A stretch of 64,000 nucleotides of DNA from Ampelomyces quisqualis (Eukaryota > Ascomycota > Dothideomycetes > Pleosporales > Phaeosphaeriaceae): the NCBI GenBank assembly GCA_018398575.1, contig JAGTXZ010000014.1, positions 1,116,001 through 1,180,000 of the forward strand, given 5' to 3'. Under the pieces are notes generated by a model. It made no database searches and was not told the DNA's origin. It saw nothing but the letters and a program-made list of their open reading frames with translations. Position numbers and translations under genes: made by a program. Positions 1-11,769 of this stretch are shown here, in pieces. Position 1 is the stretch's first letter, and each line of letters opens with the position of its first letter.

Positions 1-308
1 TTCGCCACAAGCCCTCTAAGAATATTCCAAGAAAGACTGCTGAGCGTTTAATTGACCCGACTGCCCAAGTTAGTGGCTCTTCGGGTCTCATTGCGCTCAC
101 ACAACACATCAAGCCATAGGAAAACGTCATGCGATAGCGTTGGGTATATAACGAGGTGCTCGTCGCACCTCCACTGTCCGGTAACGCCTAGTGGCTCAGT
201 TGTTTGAGCACACACACGCAAGACATGCACAAGTCTGTATCCAATCAAGTGCGTCCTTCAATGCATCCGTGTTCTCTAGCCGATCCCATGCTTGGTTGGG
301 TGATGTTT
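1..308. other. Intergenic / 3' flank, no gene seen
   Basis: No reading frame here shows recognisable protein features. The stretch lies downstream of the stop of the reverse-strand gene that follows and probably holds its 3' untranslated region. Confidence 0.5.
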
Positions 309-1505
309 TCAGGACGCGTTCCTATTCTGCGACTTTGCTTCATCATCAGCCGCCGTAGAGCTCGTAGCGTTGTCATCCTCGTCACTTGGTTCGCGTGCAT
401 CTTTCCAGTCTGAACTGCGGCGACTCACTTTACCCGGCCCCGAGGGCTCTCTCGGGCTGGCGAGCGGACTAGTGGGCGTTGCTCTGATGCTGCTGATACT
501 ATCGGTGCGGCCATGACCCAGAAGCCCACTTCGGATACTGAGGCCATCGGCGTTTTGCTTGCTTGCGTAGTAGCTGTTGCGTTCGCTGGTGAGCACCGGG
601 GCTGTGACGCCGGATGCCGAGTAGACGCTCGCGCGTTCGACGTTGGCAAAACCGCTCACGTTCCCTGGCCGGGCCGAGGGCGAATATATGGTGTCTGGGT
701 TTCCCGAGAGCACGCTGAGTGGGAGCGACTCACGGCTGCCACCATAATGCGAGGATGGTGCCAGGGCGCGCACCGAGGCATTTGTATCGAGCGAGTTGCG
801 CCGACGTCGCTTCGAGGACGAGGCCAGCGTCAAGATGGAGGCGTTGTCTGTAAGGATGTTGTTGGCTGTTGCGCCTTGGTAGGAATTTGGTTGTTGCTGG
901 GGCGCCAGGTGCGGCGGTATGGCAGAAGGCAGAGGCGAGACTGTGGGGAACTGATGGGAGAAGTGCACCGGAGGCCCAGTAGGCGCAGACGCCTGAGCGG
1001 GGCCGCCGCCAAGCACGTGGGACGGGGCGCTGGATTGGATTGTGGTCAGCGTGGTGGTGAGCGAGTGCTCGGAGGCGTTGGGCGAGGAGAAGGTGCTGCC
1101 GCCGCCCACCAAGTGGCTGTTGCCCGTGTCGGCCTTTGAGCGCGCAGAGTGGACCGTCTCAGGCACAGTCGCGACAGTCGGGGCCGTGGACCTGTTGCTC
1201 GTGGCGAGGGCGCGCTGCTGCTGCTCCGAGGGGGCCTCGCCGCCCGAGGTGACGCTCTCGTTGGAGCGCGGCGTGTCGGGCGTGTCGGGCGTGGCGAAGG
1301 AGAGGTGGCCCGGCGCGCTGGCGTTGGGGGCGCCCGACTCGGGGTAGGGGTTGTTCTTGGTCGACTTCTTGGTGGCGGCCTTCTTGCTGCTGCTGCTGCC
1401 CGAGCCGCCGGGCGCTTCCGACGACGAGGGCTTGAGGTTCGCGAGGCGCTTCATCCAGCCCGCAAATGGCCGCTTGCGCGCGTGTCGGTCTGCGAGGGGG
1501 TGCAT
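309..1505 (-). CDS. Conserved fungal disordered Ser-rich protein, function unknown
   Basis: A single open exon of about 398 codons. The start was taken at the ATG at 1505 (Met-His-Pro-Leu) because the longer frame opens only with a non-ATG codon. The protein is almost entirely low complexity, rich in Ser, Pro, Ala and Thr, with a short basic N-terminus (KRPFAGWMKRLANLK) and a more conserved-looking central block with a run of arginines (SSKRRRRNSLDTNASVRAL). I see no signal peptide, membrane segment or catalytic motif. The basic run next to Ser residues could be a nuclear signal or a kinase site, which is inference. I recognise the style as a conserved filamentous-fungal hypothetical protein but cannot name it. 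It is divergent from MLH3 across a repeat-bearing promoter. Confidence 0.75.
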   Translation of the reverse strand: MHPLADRHARKRPFAGWMKRLANLKPSSSEAPGGSGSSSSKKAATKKSTKNNPYPESGAPNASAPGHLSFATPDTPDTPRSNESVTSGGEAPSEQQQRALATSNRSTAPTVATVPETVHSARSKADTGNSHLVGGGSTFSSPNASEHSLTTTLTTIQSSAPSHVLGGGPAQASAPTGPPVHFSHQFPTVSPLPSAIPPHLAPQQQPNSYQGATANNILTDNASILTLASSSKRRRRNSLDTNASVRALAPSSHYGGSRESLPLSVLSGNPDTIYSPSARPGNVSGFANVERASVYSASGVTAPVLTSERNSYYASKQNADGLSIRSGLLGHGRTDSISSIRATPTSPLASPREPSGPGKVSRRSSDWKDAREPSDEDDNATSSTAADDEAKSQNRNAS

Positions 1506-1610
1506 CAGCAGCTGTAACCCTAGCCGTCGCACACCGGAGGAACACACCTGGGGTCGGCGAAGCAGCGTCGGCGGTGGCCATGTTTGGGGTCGGCAGACGG
1601 CGTGTCGAAT

Positions 1611-1699
1611 TACGGGCGGCAGACGTGTGCGAGTACGGGCGGCAGACGTGTGCGAGTATGGGCGGCAGACGTGTGCGAGTATGCCAGTATGGGCGGCAG
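1611..1699. repeat. 23-bp minisatellite in a divergent promoter
   Basis: Three near-identical 23-bp units (tacgggcggcagacgtgtg then cgag) run head to tail at 1611-1633, 1634-1656 and 1657-1679, differing by one C/T change, followed by a truncated piece at 1680-1687 and a partial unit at 1688-1699. The array sits in the roughly 300-bp gap between the Ser-rich protein and MLH3. A CACGTG palindrome follows at 1712-1717. Confidence 0.9.
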
Positions 1700-1807
1700 T
1701 GTAGGTATAGTCACGTGTGGCCTAGAATCATGGGTAGCGTCGGGGCGAGCCGTTGCGCCATGTACATAAGCCCAAGTTCATCTCGTCTCCCCCTCGCTGG
1801 GGCCACG

Positions 1808-4760
1808 ATGCACCACCCCTCCACCCCCTCCCTCCGCCCACTGCCCGACCATGTCGCAGCCCAGATCGCGTCTTCGGCAGCCATCGTCTCGCTCTCCAGC
1901 GTCGTGCTGGGCCTCTTCCAGAACGCCCTCGATGCCGATGCTACGCGGCTGGACGCCACCATTGACTATGCGCGAGGTGCCTGCACTGTCCAGGACAACG
2001 GCCTAGGCATACCCCCCCTCGAGTTCGGCGAGGACGGGCGCCTGGGCAAGCTGCACTGTACCGTGTCCCCGCTGCGGCTCCAGTCCCAGTCCTAACCTGC
2101 CAGGCACCTCCAAGCATGCTGCCCCACGTGACCGTGACCGTGACCTCTCTGGCCGCAACGGCACCTTTCTCGCCTCGCTCTCTGCCCTGTCTCTTTTGAG
2201 CATTGTCTCGCGCCACCACCAACATCGCTCCCACAACGCCATCGTGCTCCACCATGCCAAGGTCATCGAGCGCCAACTGCCCGCTTCCTCCCAACAGGAC
2301 TTGGACGGCAAGCATGGCACACGCGTCGTGGCCCGCAACTTGTTTGGAAACCTCCCTGTCCGAGTCAAGCAGCGATCCAAGGTGGCCACTCAAAAGGCGG
2401 ACACCCATCGTCTCTGGCATTCATTCAAAATCGCCGTCGTGGGCTTGCTGCTTGGCTGGGCTCGTCCTTTGTCTGTGCGAGTTCGAGACGCTGACAACCG
2501 CGTTGTCTTTGCTATCAACACATCCGACTTGCAAAGGCGGATGTTGCATGGCAACGAAGCTAGCTCTCGCAAGCCACCGTCCAGCCAGTTGGCTTCCATG
2601 CTCAACATCCTGACTCAGGCCAGCATCCTTTCGGTCGCTCAGTGGCCTTCCTGGGTGCCCATATCAGCTTCCACGTCAGAGCTACACATCAAAGGTGCGA
2701 TATCGCTTGAACCGTCGCCAACCAAAAATTTGCAATTCATATCGCTTGGTTCCCATCCATTATCAAGCGATCGAGAGCACAACGAGCTTTACGATCAAGT
2801 GAATCGCCTCTTTCACCTTTCCAATTTCGGAGCTGCACAAGACGGCCCTGTAAATCATGACTCACAATCGAAGACACGCTCCAGGGAAGTTGGCCATTCC
2901 AAGCGTTACACGAGCAGCCGCAAGGCTGTGGATAAGTACCCCATGTTTAACTTGCGCATCTCTCCACGCGATGGCCTGCCATCAATGGCCTTTGGACCAC
3001 GTTTTATCGACAACGAGACCAACCTGCAAAGTACAATAGACTTGTTACAGGCAATCATCATGCAATGGCTATCTACACACCATTTCTGTCCAAGACTGCC
3101 TCGCGAGCGACAGGTCAAGCAGCCTGCCAGTGACTCTGCAGCTTCCGTTTCACCAAAAATTTCTACCAGCGCTATCTCTGACGTTTCGGTTACGAGTGCA
3201 CGGAAGAGAAAGCCAACCAGCATTGTTACTGTCGCAAACACGACCGGACCGCGACAGAGTCGAGCTTTTGCAGATTGGTCACGCATCAAGAGCGGCAACG
3301 CGAATTTCTTCACCATTACCCCGTCACACTCAAAGCCAGGCTCAACGGAATATTCACTGTCTGGCCGTACTCTCGTAGATGCCGAATCCAATTTCCTCAC
3401 ACCTGAGCCAAACGTTTCAGCATCCACTACCTTAATCTCCCAGCCCCTTGCTCAAGGTGCTTTGAACGCGCAGACGTCCGACGCCAAAGAGCATGGGCTG
3501 GCCAAGGAGAATGGGGAGCTTGACGACGCCATCCTGTGGACCGATCCTTCTACGAGGAGAGCACATTCAATCAATGCTCGCACCGGTTTCACTCAACCCA
3601 CAGTAGCTCGCAGATCAATCAGCGACACCGTGATCTCAACCCACAGCATTCGCAAAAACTTTGAACAGATGCCTTTGCGGCTTCCATCAAGAACTTCGAC
3701 GCCAGCGAAGACACCGTGGCTGGATACTGTGCTCGACAAGTGGGACAACCCGGTATTCAAATTGCACGAACGCCCAATCGAACAGGTGCTTCTCCACGGC
3801 AGTCATCCCAACCAAGATTCAATCCAGACCAGGCATGAAAGATGCTCCCATCTTGAGAGGACTACTTCTTGTGCGACACACTCCGTCAGGGGTGAAACCT
3901 TGACAAATGGGGATTTGTTGACTGCTCAAGTCCTCGCACAGGTCGATAGAAAATTTATCCTTATCAAGGCGAGCCGCTTGCATGAAGGTGGGGATGTACC
4001 TGAAATTTCGCAAGCGCTGTTGGTTTTGATCGACCAACATGCTGCCGATGAGCGCATCAAAGTCGAAACTCTACTTCGGGAGCTTTGTTCCCCCGTCGAT
4101 GCAAACGAACTATGTTATTGGTCGAAGCTAGGTCACCGTGCGGAGGTCGCTTCTATCATCCTTGAAAAGCCAGTACGATTTAGCATCTCCCGTGAAGAAG
4201 GAATGCACTTTGCTACATTTTCCGGAAACTTCGCCTCTTGGGGTATACTGTTTGACATATTGGAATCTGACATGAAGCCCGACCAACACAATGCCTCTCA
4301 TTGCACATCTTGTTTGCTTGCCGTTACAGCTCTCCCGCCGAGTATCTCCGAGCGCTGTAGGACCGATACTGGGCTACTGGTCTCTTTCCTGCGGTCTACA
4401 GTGTGGGAATATGCCGGTGATTCAGTCGCACAAGCGCACGCATCATTCACACGCGAACAGAGATCTAAATCATGGGTTGGAAGACTTGCAAGTTGTCCCA
4501 AAGGCCTCATCGACATGGTCAATTCCCGCGCTTGTCGTTCCGCAATCATGTTCAACGATGAGCTTCGCCTGGAGGAGTGCCAGAACCTTGTGCGGACGTT
4601 AGCAGGATGCGTGTTTCCTTTTGTTTGTGCCCATGGACGACCTAGCCTTGTGCCACTCACGGATGTTGAGTCAATGGCGCATAGCTTTCAAGCAGCAGAC
4701 ATTCTTTCCGAGGCAAAGCCAGGAGCCTTTGTTCAGGCTTGGACACAATGGAAAACATGA
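1808..4760 (+). CDS. MLH3: DNA mismatch repair / meiotic endonuclease subunit MLH3
   Basis: MutL homologue that pairs with Mlh1 as a nuclear endonuclease in meiotic crossover resolution and some mismatch repair. Model: exons 1808-2057 and 2104-4760, 968 residues; the 46-nt intron (GTACCG to TGCCAG, CTAAC branch site) restores the GKLHC-TSK reading across the ATPase domain. Visible GHKL motifs are QNALDADA near residue 38, DNGLGIPP near 63 and GTRVVARNLFGNLPVR after the glycine loop. A long poorly conserved linker is followed by the C-terminal endonuclease domain with the metal-binding motif DQHAADERIKVE near residue 727, ACRSAIMF near 893 and a Cys-Ala-His-Gly motif. DQHA(X)2E(X)4E with this C-terminus is characteristic of MLH3. 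The domains look intact. Confidence 0.95.
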
Positions 4761-4929
4761 TCAGATCCGTGTTTCAAGCTTCTCCGGAAAACCAGCATAA
4801 AGAAATGACCATTGATTAGCTGTTGGTTGCCACACATTTGTACAGTGACGGCTTGCCAATTGAAGGAATGGCACCCGAAGCTATGCAAAACCCACGCTAT
4901 TGCTACTCTGCATCAAACGTTATCAACCA

Positions 4930-5490
4930 AAATTATGAACGATACGGAAGCCAGTAACTATGCTCGCATCCTGCGAGGAGCCGTCGCATTCGAAATTGAC
5001 ATGCTTACATTTCGACCATGGACAGGCCCCAGGCCCTGGCAGCGGGTGAAAAGCCGTCGTCGCATCCGGCCAATTACCGAGTTGTCTCTTACCCAAGCCC
5101 CATGCAATGGTGTGGCTCCATCTAGTACGAACATGTGGTTGTCTGAACCCGAGAGAAGCACGCGACCGTCGTCTATCGCCACCTTCCGAGTGGTACATGC
5201 GTGCGATTGTTGTGTTTGCCACCATGCTCATCCGCTCATGCAATGGCTTCTTGAGTCGTAACATACGGACGGCATTGAAGTTAGAATCTTCCGCCATTCC
5301 AAATCCTGCTTCTCTCGTTGGTGTACCATTGAGTATGAGGAACGTACCATCAGCCTTCAGGCAGCGTCGCCACTCAATTGTCCGTTCTGGATCCGATGAT
5401 TCGGGTGCAATACTCATGCAGTTATCGATTCCCCGCCTTGGTTGCCTTGCTGCACCACCACATGTGAGTAGTTCAAGAGGTGCGTTATAG
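4930..5490 (-). pseudogene. Relic of a glyoxal oxidase / galactose-oxidase-like gene
   Basis: Read on the reverse strand, 5417 to about 5180 encodes NCMSIAPESSDPE, ADGTFLILNGTPTREAGFGM and MVANTTIARMYHSE. These match the middle of copper-radical (AA5, glyoxal-oxidase-like) beta-propeller enzymes, where such strings are diagnostic. The continuation DDGRVLLSGSD lies in a different frame (about 5182 down to 5130), so there is at least one frameshift. A CGG-like segment above 5420 lies in yet another context. No start, signal peptide, N-terminal blades or copper-ligand C-terminus can be found nearby. About 150 codons of a normally 600-800-residue enzyme survive. It lies 3' of MLH3 and next to an AT-rich stretch. 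Confidence 0.75.
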
Positions 5491-7135
5491 GGGTAGTACT
5501 GCGGCAGGAGGACCTATGTACCCTCCAATCGGTACGTCCGTCCTCCCGTGGGGTCATTGACTGTTGCTGGCACCTTATAAAGAATCTCACTGGTGTCCAC
5601 GCTAATTCATCCAGAATGCGGGCCTTGTTGTAGTACTTACTGTATGAAGATTACAACAGACGGTAGCACGACAAGGAGCGGTTAGAGGATGTACGGGTCG
5701 GTGTCACGTAGATGCTGTGCTTCGTACACAGGTCCCACCGTCGGCAAATCTCCATGTTTGGAACGGGTGCGCCGTTCGAGCCATCTTCCCCACGCATAAA
5801 ACCGTTGGTCATGACTAGTCCTGTGGGATGCCAGCGCCCGCGTTGCAACTTGATAGTATTGACGTCCTCTTACCACTCGTTCGTCGTGTGCGCACACCAA
5901 AGAGTGATTTTGCGGACCGTCCACCTGTGTCGATTTGGCGACTCACACAGTTGGGCATAGAACTCTCATCACTTTCTACTAGACTACTGTTCTTAATGTT
6001 TGCCTTCAATTTTACTATTAGATATAGTAAAGAAATTCATATCTTGAGAATGTAAAGCCAGTCTTTGCTAAATCTTATTAAACTTTTTTAACCTAGAATA
6101 TCTTTTTCTATACAAATAAATCGTAAAGCTAGATGCTGCCCGCTGACTAAAATTTTCTGAGGCATAGGTGTCTATGGGGCCTGTTCTAAGCGATATAGAG
6201 TGCGGAGAGCTTTTATATATTCAAGTGGCGCTCCTATGCAATTTGACCACCCCAGCCTATTTCTCTAACAGCCTGTAAATAGGACGACAAGTTAGATCGT
6301 TAGTGAACACGTTCTTGGAGTGCATTCGACCTCTTCCCTTGTGGACTGCTTACTTATCATCATCTGGCGGGGCGCCCCGTCTTCGAGCCCCCCCTCAGAT
6401 CCTGCTCGCACCACTCCCATCCTACCAAAGATGCGATCCACGTCGCGAAACCACATCGCATCGGAGAAACGAGTGTTAACGATTGCAGGCTCGGGCCATG
6501 CTAGCCGCCCGCAGACCGGCGCGCGCGCATGGTCCTTTTCGCTTGAACATGAAACAGGCCCGCATCCGAGCGCGGCGTTTCAAGCCCTCTGACCCAATCA
6601 CTAACCAACATCACACGTTGACCAAGTCTTCCTCTCTTCGCTTCGCTGTCTGTGTTGTTCGTTGGGTGCTAGACTCCATCAGGGCGTGTTTCGTGACGCT
6701 CAGAAGTAGTACAGGCGCCAGGGCAGCGATGTCGAGTAATATGAGCCACTGGATGGCGTGGAAGTGAAGAGACCCCGCGCGACGGGCCTTAATTGCTAGA
6801 CCCGCCTCGAATGGGTAAGTGGTGAAGGGCAACGGTATTGATTTTTGACCCCCAGGTTTCCTCCTTCACTTCGAGTTTGCTCTTGCTATTCTTCGTCTTC
6901 ATTCTCTATTGTTCGTTGTTGTTGCTATTGTTGAGCGAGCGGGGCTGTCTCACGGGCGTGTTCGAAACGTCACCTACTTTCTGAAGTCTTACTTTTTAAC
7001 TACTCTGCTCATTTTCTTCAGTCTTTCTGCAAATTCTCGCTTGACGCGTCTTGAACTGCTGGGCAGTTCAACTACAACACATCTTTAGCATCTACAGTCT
7101 GACCAGCAACTCTTTACGATTTCTACACGTCCAAC
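5491..7135. other. Long intergenic region with an AT-rich island (about 5990-6135)
   Basis: No convincing gene. Around 5990-6135 the sequence becomes strongly AT-rich (runs such as ttattaaacttttttaacc), unlike the GC-balanced surroundings. The part from about 6840 to 7135 is pyrimidine-rich and probably contains the promoter and 5' leader of the following membrane-protein gene. Short frames in between show no known motifs. Confidence 0.5.
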
Positions 7136-8263
7136 ATGGCGCTTCTCTCAGCCGAGCACCTGGCTGGCCCGGGCTACATCATTCTTAACATTATGCGTGG
7201 TCTGAACATCATCGCTCTCGCCTCAGTCGTGGCCAGCAGTGTTGTCATGCTAGTCAAAACCTTCATCATATCAAAAGTACAGATTTTCCATCATTGAGCT
7301 TAAGTAAGGCGACTAACAAGACCCAGTTCTTCTTCTTCGACGCGTGTAGTCACGTTATCACTGCAATTGCTGGACTTTTCCTCATCATCTCGGAATGCTC
7401 GCTTTTCCGCAACTTCTTCGCCCGCAACTGGCCACTACTCAGTGCAGCACACGGCTTCGTTACTCTGGGCTGCGCGATGATGACCATCGGACTCAACATG
7501 CTGGGTAACATGAACAAGCAAGCCACCAGCCAGGAGTCGCTGGGCATGCCATTCTGGCGCCTGCTCGTCGCCTCTGGTATCCTGTGCATCGTCATCGGCT
7601 TCTTTAACATCGTGGCTGTAAGTCTCGCCAAATGAATTCAACGGCCTCACATTTGCTAAAAAAGATATCCAGAGCTTCGTCTTCCGCGATAAGTCCAGGC
7701 ACATCACCGCCCGCGGCGTGCGTTCCCGCGGCGCCATGACGCTCTCCGAAATCGACACCGAATCCCAATACGACCCCAAGCACAAAGCCTTCACCATCAA
7801 CACGCATCACACGGGCAGCTCGCGCAGCACGCGCAGCAACATCGGCGGTTCTCCTCCCATGCATATGAGCACTCCCCCCGTAGACTGCGGATCCCCACAA
7901 CTCCAACCTCCCACGAACAACAACAACTACGCCCAGCCCAACCGCCTCTCCCAATTCGACTTCTCGCCTCTCCGCGCCTTTCGAACAGCTCGCCAATCGT
8001 TCCTGCCTAGCTACCACTCCACATCGCAGGCGAAACCTCACCGCCCCGCGTCGTCGATCTACTCGCGCACCACGTCCGGCGAGCCCCAGAAGAACCGCAA
8101 GTTCTGGCAGCGCAAGCAAGCGCAGGATGAAGAAGAGGTTCCGCGCGTGCCGGAGATTAGTTATCCGTTGAATGTCAACCCACAGTTTGCTCATCTTGTC
8201 AAGCCGAATTGGGCGCATCATCCGAGTGTGCGGAGACCAGAGGCAGATTATGATAAGATCTAG
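7136..8263 (+). CDS. DUF7598-type four-TM fungal membrane protein
   Basis: Three exons: 7136-7276, about 7321 (or 7327)-7617, and 7673-8263, giving about 342 residues. The first intron has a GACTAAC branch site and two possible in-frame acceptors (7320 or 7326), so two residues are uncertain; the second uses GTAAGT and CCAG. The N-terminal half carries four hydrophobic segments (GYIILNIMRGLNII..., FFFFDACSHVITAIAGLFL, WPLLSAAHGFVTLGCAMM, WRLLVASGILCIVIGFFNIV), the pattern I know from the fungal DUF7598 family. The C-terminal half is a hydrophilic tail rich in Ser, Asn, Gln and Pro and is probably cytoplasmic. Molecular function is unknown. Convergent with COA1. Confidence 0.85.
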
Positions 8264-8613
8264 ACGTGGGTGGTGGTACCACCTACTTGGAAGATGTGTG
8301 TGCGTGTGCTTTATGATACCACTTTCGTTAGTATTGTTTCCTTTTGAGCAGGCAAGCATATGTAGCTGGGGCATGGGATGGCGCTGTGTGTTTTGTTCAA
8401 CTGATAACATGATGGAAAAGACTCTTGTTTTCTTTTGCCAACGTCATATCCACTCGATACACATGGTATTGGAGGAATGTTCTTATTGGTCATGATCTGC
8501 ACCTTGTCCTCGTGAAGTGCGGTGTGACGTACTCGTACCCAAGTGTAATATGCAGGACATGTAATAACCTAGCGCGACTCTGCGGCTCAACGGACCTCGT
8601 TCTCGTCACCAAT

Positions 8614-9379
8614 CTAATCTTCCGCAGTCGGCTCCCTAAACGGATCAATTGCATTCCCCTTTGGATCATACAATTCCATCCTGTCCCCATCATCCATTGT
8701 CAAACTCCACTCTTGTGTCGCATATAAACCACCTCTCCCCTTCCTCCTACATCTCAGCCTGACCTCTCCCTCGCGTCTTGTCCCCTTGACCCAAAATCGT
8801 ATGTCGATGCGCCCCTGGACCTGGTTGATTTCGCCCTTGATCCACGGGTACTTACTGGCAAAGTAGATCTCGTCGCCGAGGATGTCGCGGACTGCGGGGT
8901 TGGTGCGGAGCGCGTACAGGGTGGAGGTCACGACGGAGGATTCTTGCTTTTGGTAATTGAAGAAGGCGAAGGTGGTGATTGTCATGGCGAGGACAAATAG
9001 GGGAAATGTTTTCATGACTTGCGGGGATATTAGAGGCGGGACACTGGAGGAGTGGTTAGAACTTGAAGTTTGAGGCGCTGATGGCGTGCGGGTTGGAGGC
9101 AGAAATCGGGATTCTATTTAGGACCGGGGTCGTGGGTTCGGGAACATACGGGGGTAAAGCTCGGTTTGGCCGTCGCTCCATAAGGATCTCGCCATCTTTT
9201 GGGGGCGGTATCAGGTTCTCGGGAGACCAGACACTCGTGGGTGTTTTCCACGGTACGACTGGTTGCACAGGCTCGAAGCTTGGTGGGGCTGTAGATGCAT
9301 GGCGGAGAGCGGGAAGACGGTAGAAGCATTGCCTAGGGCGCGCTCGTAGAAACGCTTGTGTTGTCCATGGAGGAGGCAT
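8614..9379 (-). CDS. COA1: Cytochrome c oxidase assembly factor COA1
   Basis: Mitochondrial inner-membrane factor for complex IV biogenesis (it acts with Mss51/Cox14 on newly made Cox1 in yeast). Model: exon 9150-9379, intron 9044-9149 (GTATGT to CTCCAG, CTAAC near the acceptor), exon 8614-9043, giving 219 residues. The N-terminus is Arg/Ala/Ser-rich like a mitochondrial presequence. A single membrane segment (PLFVLAMTITTFAFFNY) leads into the family signature YQKQESSVVTSTLYALRTN, then LGDEIYFASKYPWIKGE and GRIDIRFWVKGT. The splice was chosen because it gives a strong donor and keeps the frame; a stop otherwise separates the two halves. Confidence 0.9.
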
Positions 9380-10210
9380 GGCGGTTGTGTGGTGTGCAAG
9401 TGAGAGCGCTACACAGAAGTGTAGGACGATGAGATCAGTCGAGGCTTGGCAGTTCGTGTTTGCGTGCTTTGCACGCCGACTGCAAAGAAGTTCCGATTTC
9501 CGAAAATCGCGTCTGATTCAACTTCGGCCCACCTTCACACCTCTATCAAACATTGTTCCTTGGTTTCCCGTATAAATATCTGCGGTGGAACCTGTAGTCG
9601 CGGTATCTTTTTCTCGGGTAGCCATGATGATTACTTTCCAGCTTTCGAAGTCGTAGGATATCAGTAAATACTGCCACATCCGCACTTATCTCGACCGGAT
9701 GAACTTCAGAGGCTCGAGATCAGGTCGTAGGTAAAGGCATGCGCTCGGGATAGCTGTTTACTTCGTAGTGTTCGAGTATTTTATCTTATTTCTTTCCACA
9801 CACTCGCACTCAGTTCCCGCACGTCTACAGTGAATGCTCTCTACGTTTCCTTTCGAATCTTCGATTGCTCTTCTCGAGACTCTGTCAATAGCTGCAATAC
9901 CTTTCTATCGCTTGTAGGAGGTTCCAAAGCGCTCACCACACCTTTCCTCGAGTACATGTTTTGGCTGATGTGCCTGAACATTTGTCACGAAGTATCCCGG
10001 ATTATAACTACACGTCAACATGTCGCCACAAAGCTTTCGCCTTTCTGAAAAGCTCTTGGAAAGCTCCTCATCAGTCACATGAGCACGCGTTGTTAGCGGC
10101 AACGCCAAGACCTGCTCCGTCCTTTGGCGGTGTCCACGCACATCACCTCTTCAAGCAGCTCAAAACTCTTCAGAGTACTCACCTGCTTCACGCCCAAAAA
10201 TCCTCTCACA
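9380..10210. other. Intergenic, divergent promoter region
   Basis: Shared upstream space between COA1 and the BTB-like gene. It is pyrimidine-rich with several short frames that lack recognisable features. I see no RNA gene or repeat in it. Confidence 0.45.
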
Positions 10211-11471
10211 ATGCCAGGACTCATGTACCGCAAGGGCGGAGCTGTGTCCCTCGTGCAAGACCAGGACATCTTCCTTGTGGACCCCGACAAAACCGACCTC
10301 ACAATCACAGTGATCGGGACCACCGAAGACGACGGCATCAAGCATGTCACTGACGTACACGTTTCTGGCTCTATCTGTAGGGGTTCACGATACCTCCAGC
10401 GGATCATCGATGCGAGTGAAGATGCAACAGAAATAACTCTAGGCGGCGAGCTCAAGCGCTCCGCCAGCAACACGCACGGTCAAGAAGAGGGCGAAAACCG
10501 CGAAGGTCTGCTCGTTATGCTAGCTCATCTCCATGGTCTGACCGAGCAGCGCATGGAAGAGCTCGGACTGCATAAGATCTCTGTCCTTGGGGTTTGGTAC
10601 GCTATCGCCTACTGCGAGCGCGACCAGTACGGCTCCGCCAAAGACGAGCTCAATGCATGGTTCAAAACGTGGTATGCGACGAGCGTGGAGCGTGTTAAGC
10701 TCAACATCGATAGCGCACGTGGTCTCGCCTTTCCCTGCCAGCTTTTCGACCATGCACTGGCTTTTGCTCGCGTGACCAAGTGGCTTGCATACAATCACGT
10801 CGGACATGTCAAGGAGCGTCCTCCGAAAGGCTTCAAGGGACATGGAGGCTTGCATCTTCCACCTGGCGAGTTCGTTGGTACGTACCATTCACCGTTCGAT
10901 CCCATGCTACTGCCAGGAAGTGCCTAATAACATCCCAGGCCCCGTTAACCACGCTCGGAGCGGTCTCAAAACCACGCTTCATAAATCCCTCTACAAGAAA
11001 TGCGGCCACCTCCTACGCTACAATACCTCCGATTGCGAATGCTGGGCGCCCACTGTGGGCCACTACTTCGCCGCGCTCACCAAAATCGAGTGCTTCCCCG
11101 TCGAGGACATCATCTCCTACTCGTCCGTGTCGCAAATAATCTTGCGTCTCACCACCTTCAAGTACGACTACATGCCTGCATGCCAGAAGTGTCGCGCCAT
11201 GGAGTGGGAAGTCGTGGTGCTCAAGGCCAAGTCGAATACCGAAAAGTATTTCGATGGATTGTGTCTTGATTGCATGGATAGGAGTAAGCCGAGGGGCAAG
11301 GGTTTGGACGACGAGTACTGGAAACAGAATTCAAAAGTGGATGGTAGGTGGGATGCAAAGTGCAGGGTCAAGCACAATCAGTCGACGTGGTATGTTTCGT
11401 GGTTGGGTAGGCCTGATGTGAGGGAGAAGATTATGCGGGGGCCGGATGGGTATGAGGAGGAAGAGGTTTGA
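10211..11471 (+). CDS. BTB-like fungal protein with C-terminal Cys cluster
   Basis: Model: exon 10211-10877, 61-nt intron 10878-10938 (GTACGT to CCCAG, phase 1), exon 10939-11471, about 399 residues. The start is the ATG at 10211 (MPGLMYRKGG); upstream codons in frame are non-ATG. The N-terminus reads GGAVSLVQDQDIFLVDPDKTDLTI and then GSRYLQRI, resembling the degenerate BTB/POZ-like fold in many fungal proteins of unknown function. The second exon carries GHLLRYNTSDCEC, ACQKCRAMEW and FDGLCLDCMDRSKP, with spaced cysteines suggesting metal binding. A conserved fungal family by appearance; the BTB assignment is inference from pattern. No membrane segment or signal peptide. Confidence 0.75.
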
Positions 11472-11769
11472 GAGAGGACGGTTTGAGTGAAGGAATGGGA
11501 ATGTGGGGTTGTCATGATCCAGCTGGATGAGTTCTACATCAAAGTCCAGACTGCTACTGGATGTCGTCATCCAACACGAGGACGAGGGAAATGCTGCGAC
11601 TTTTCAAGGTCACACTGCCTTCGCATGTGTTACAAAATCATACCACCAGGCTCATCCAAAGATTCCACAACAAGTCGTGTTCTTGAAATCATGATTCATT
11701 GCCGTACCTAACGATACATACATCAGAGGTCTTCCGATGCCACCATTCTTCGCACCAGCCTATTCTCAC

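Noticed and set aside
513..1139. Forward frames opposite the Ser-rich gene (up to 208 codons)
   Set aside because: Shadow of a GC-rich low-complexity coding region; products are Gly/Arg/Cys-rich without motifs.
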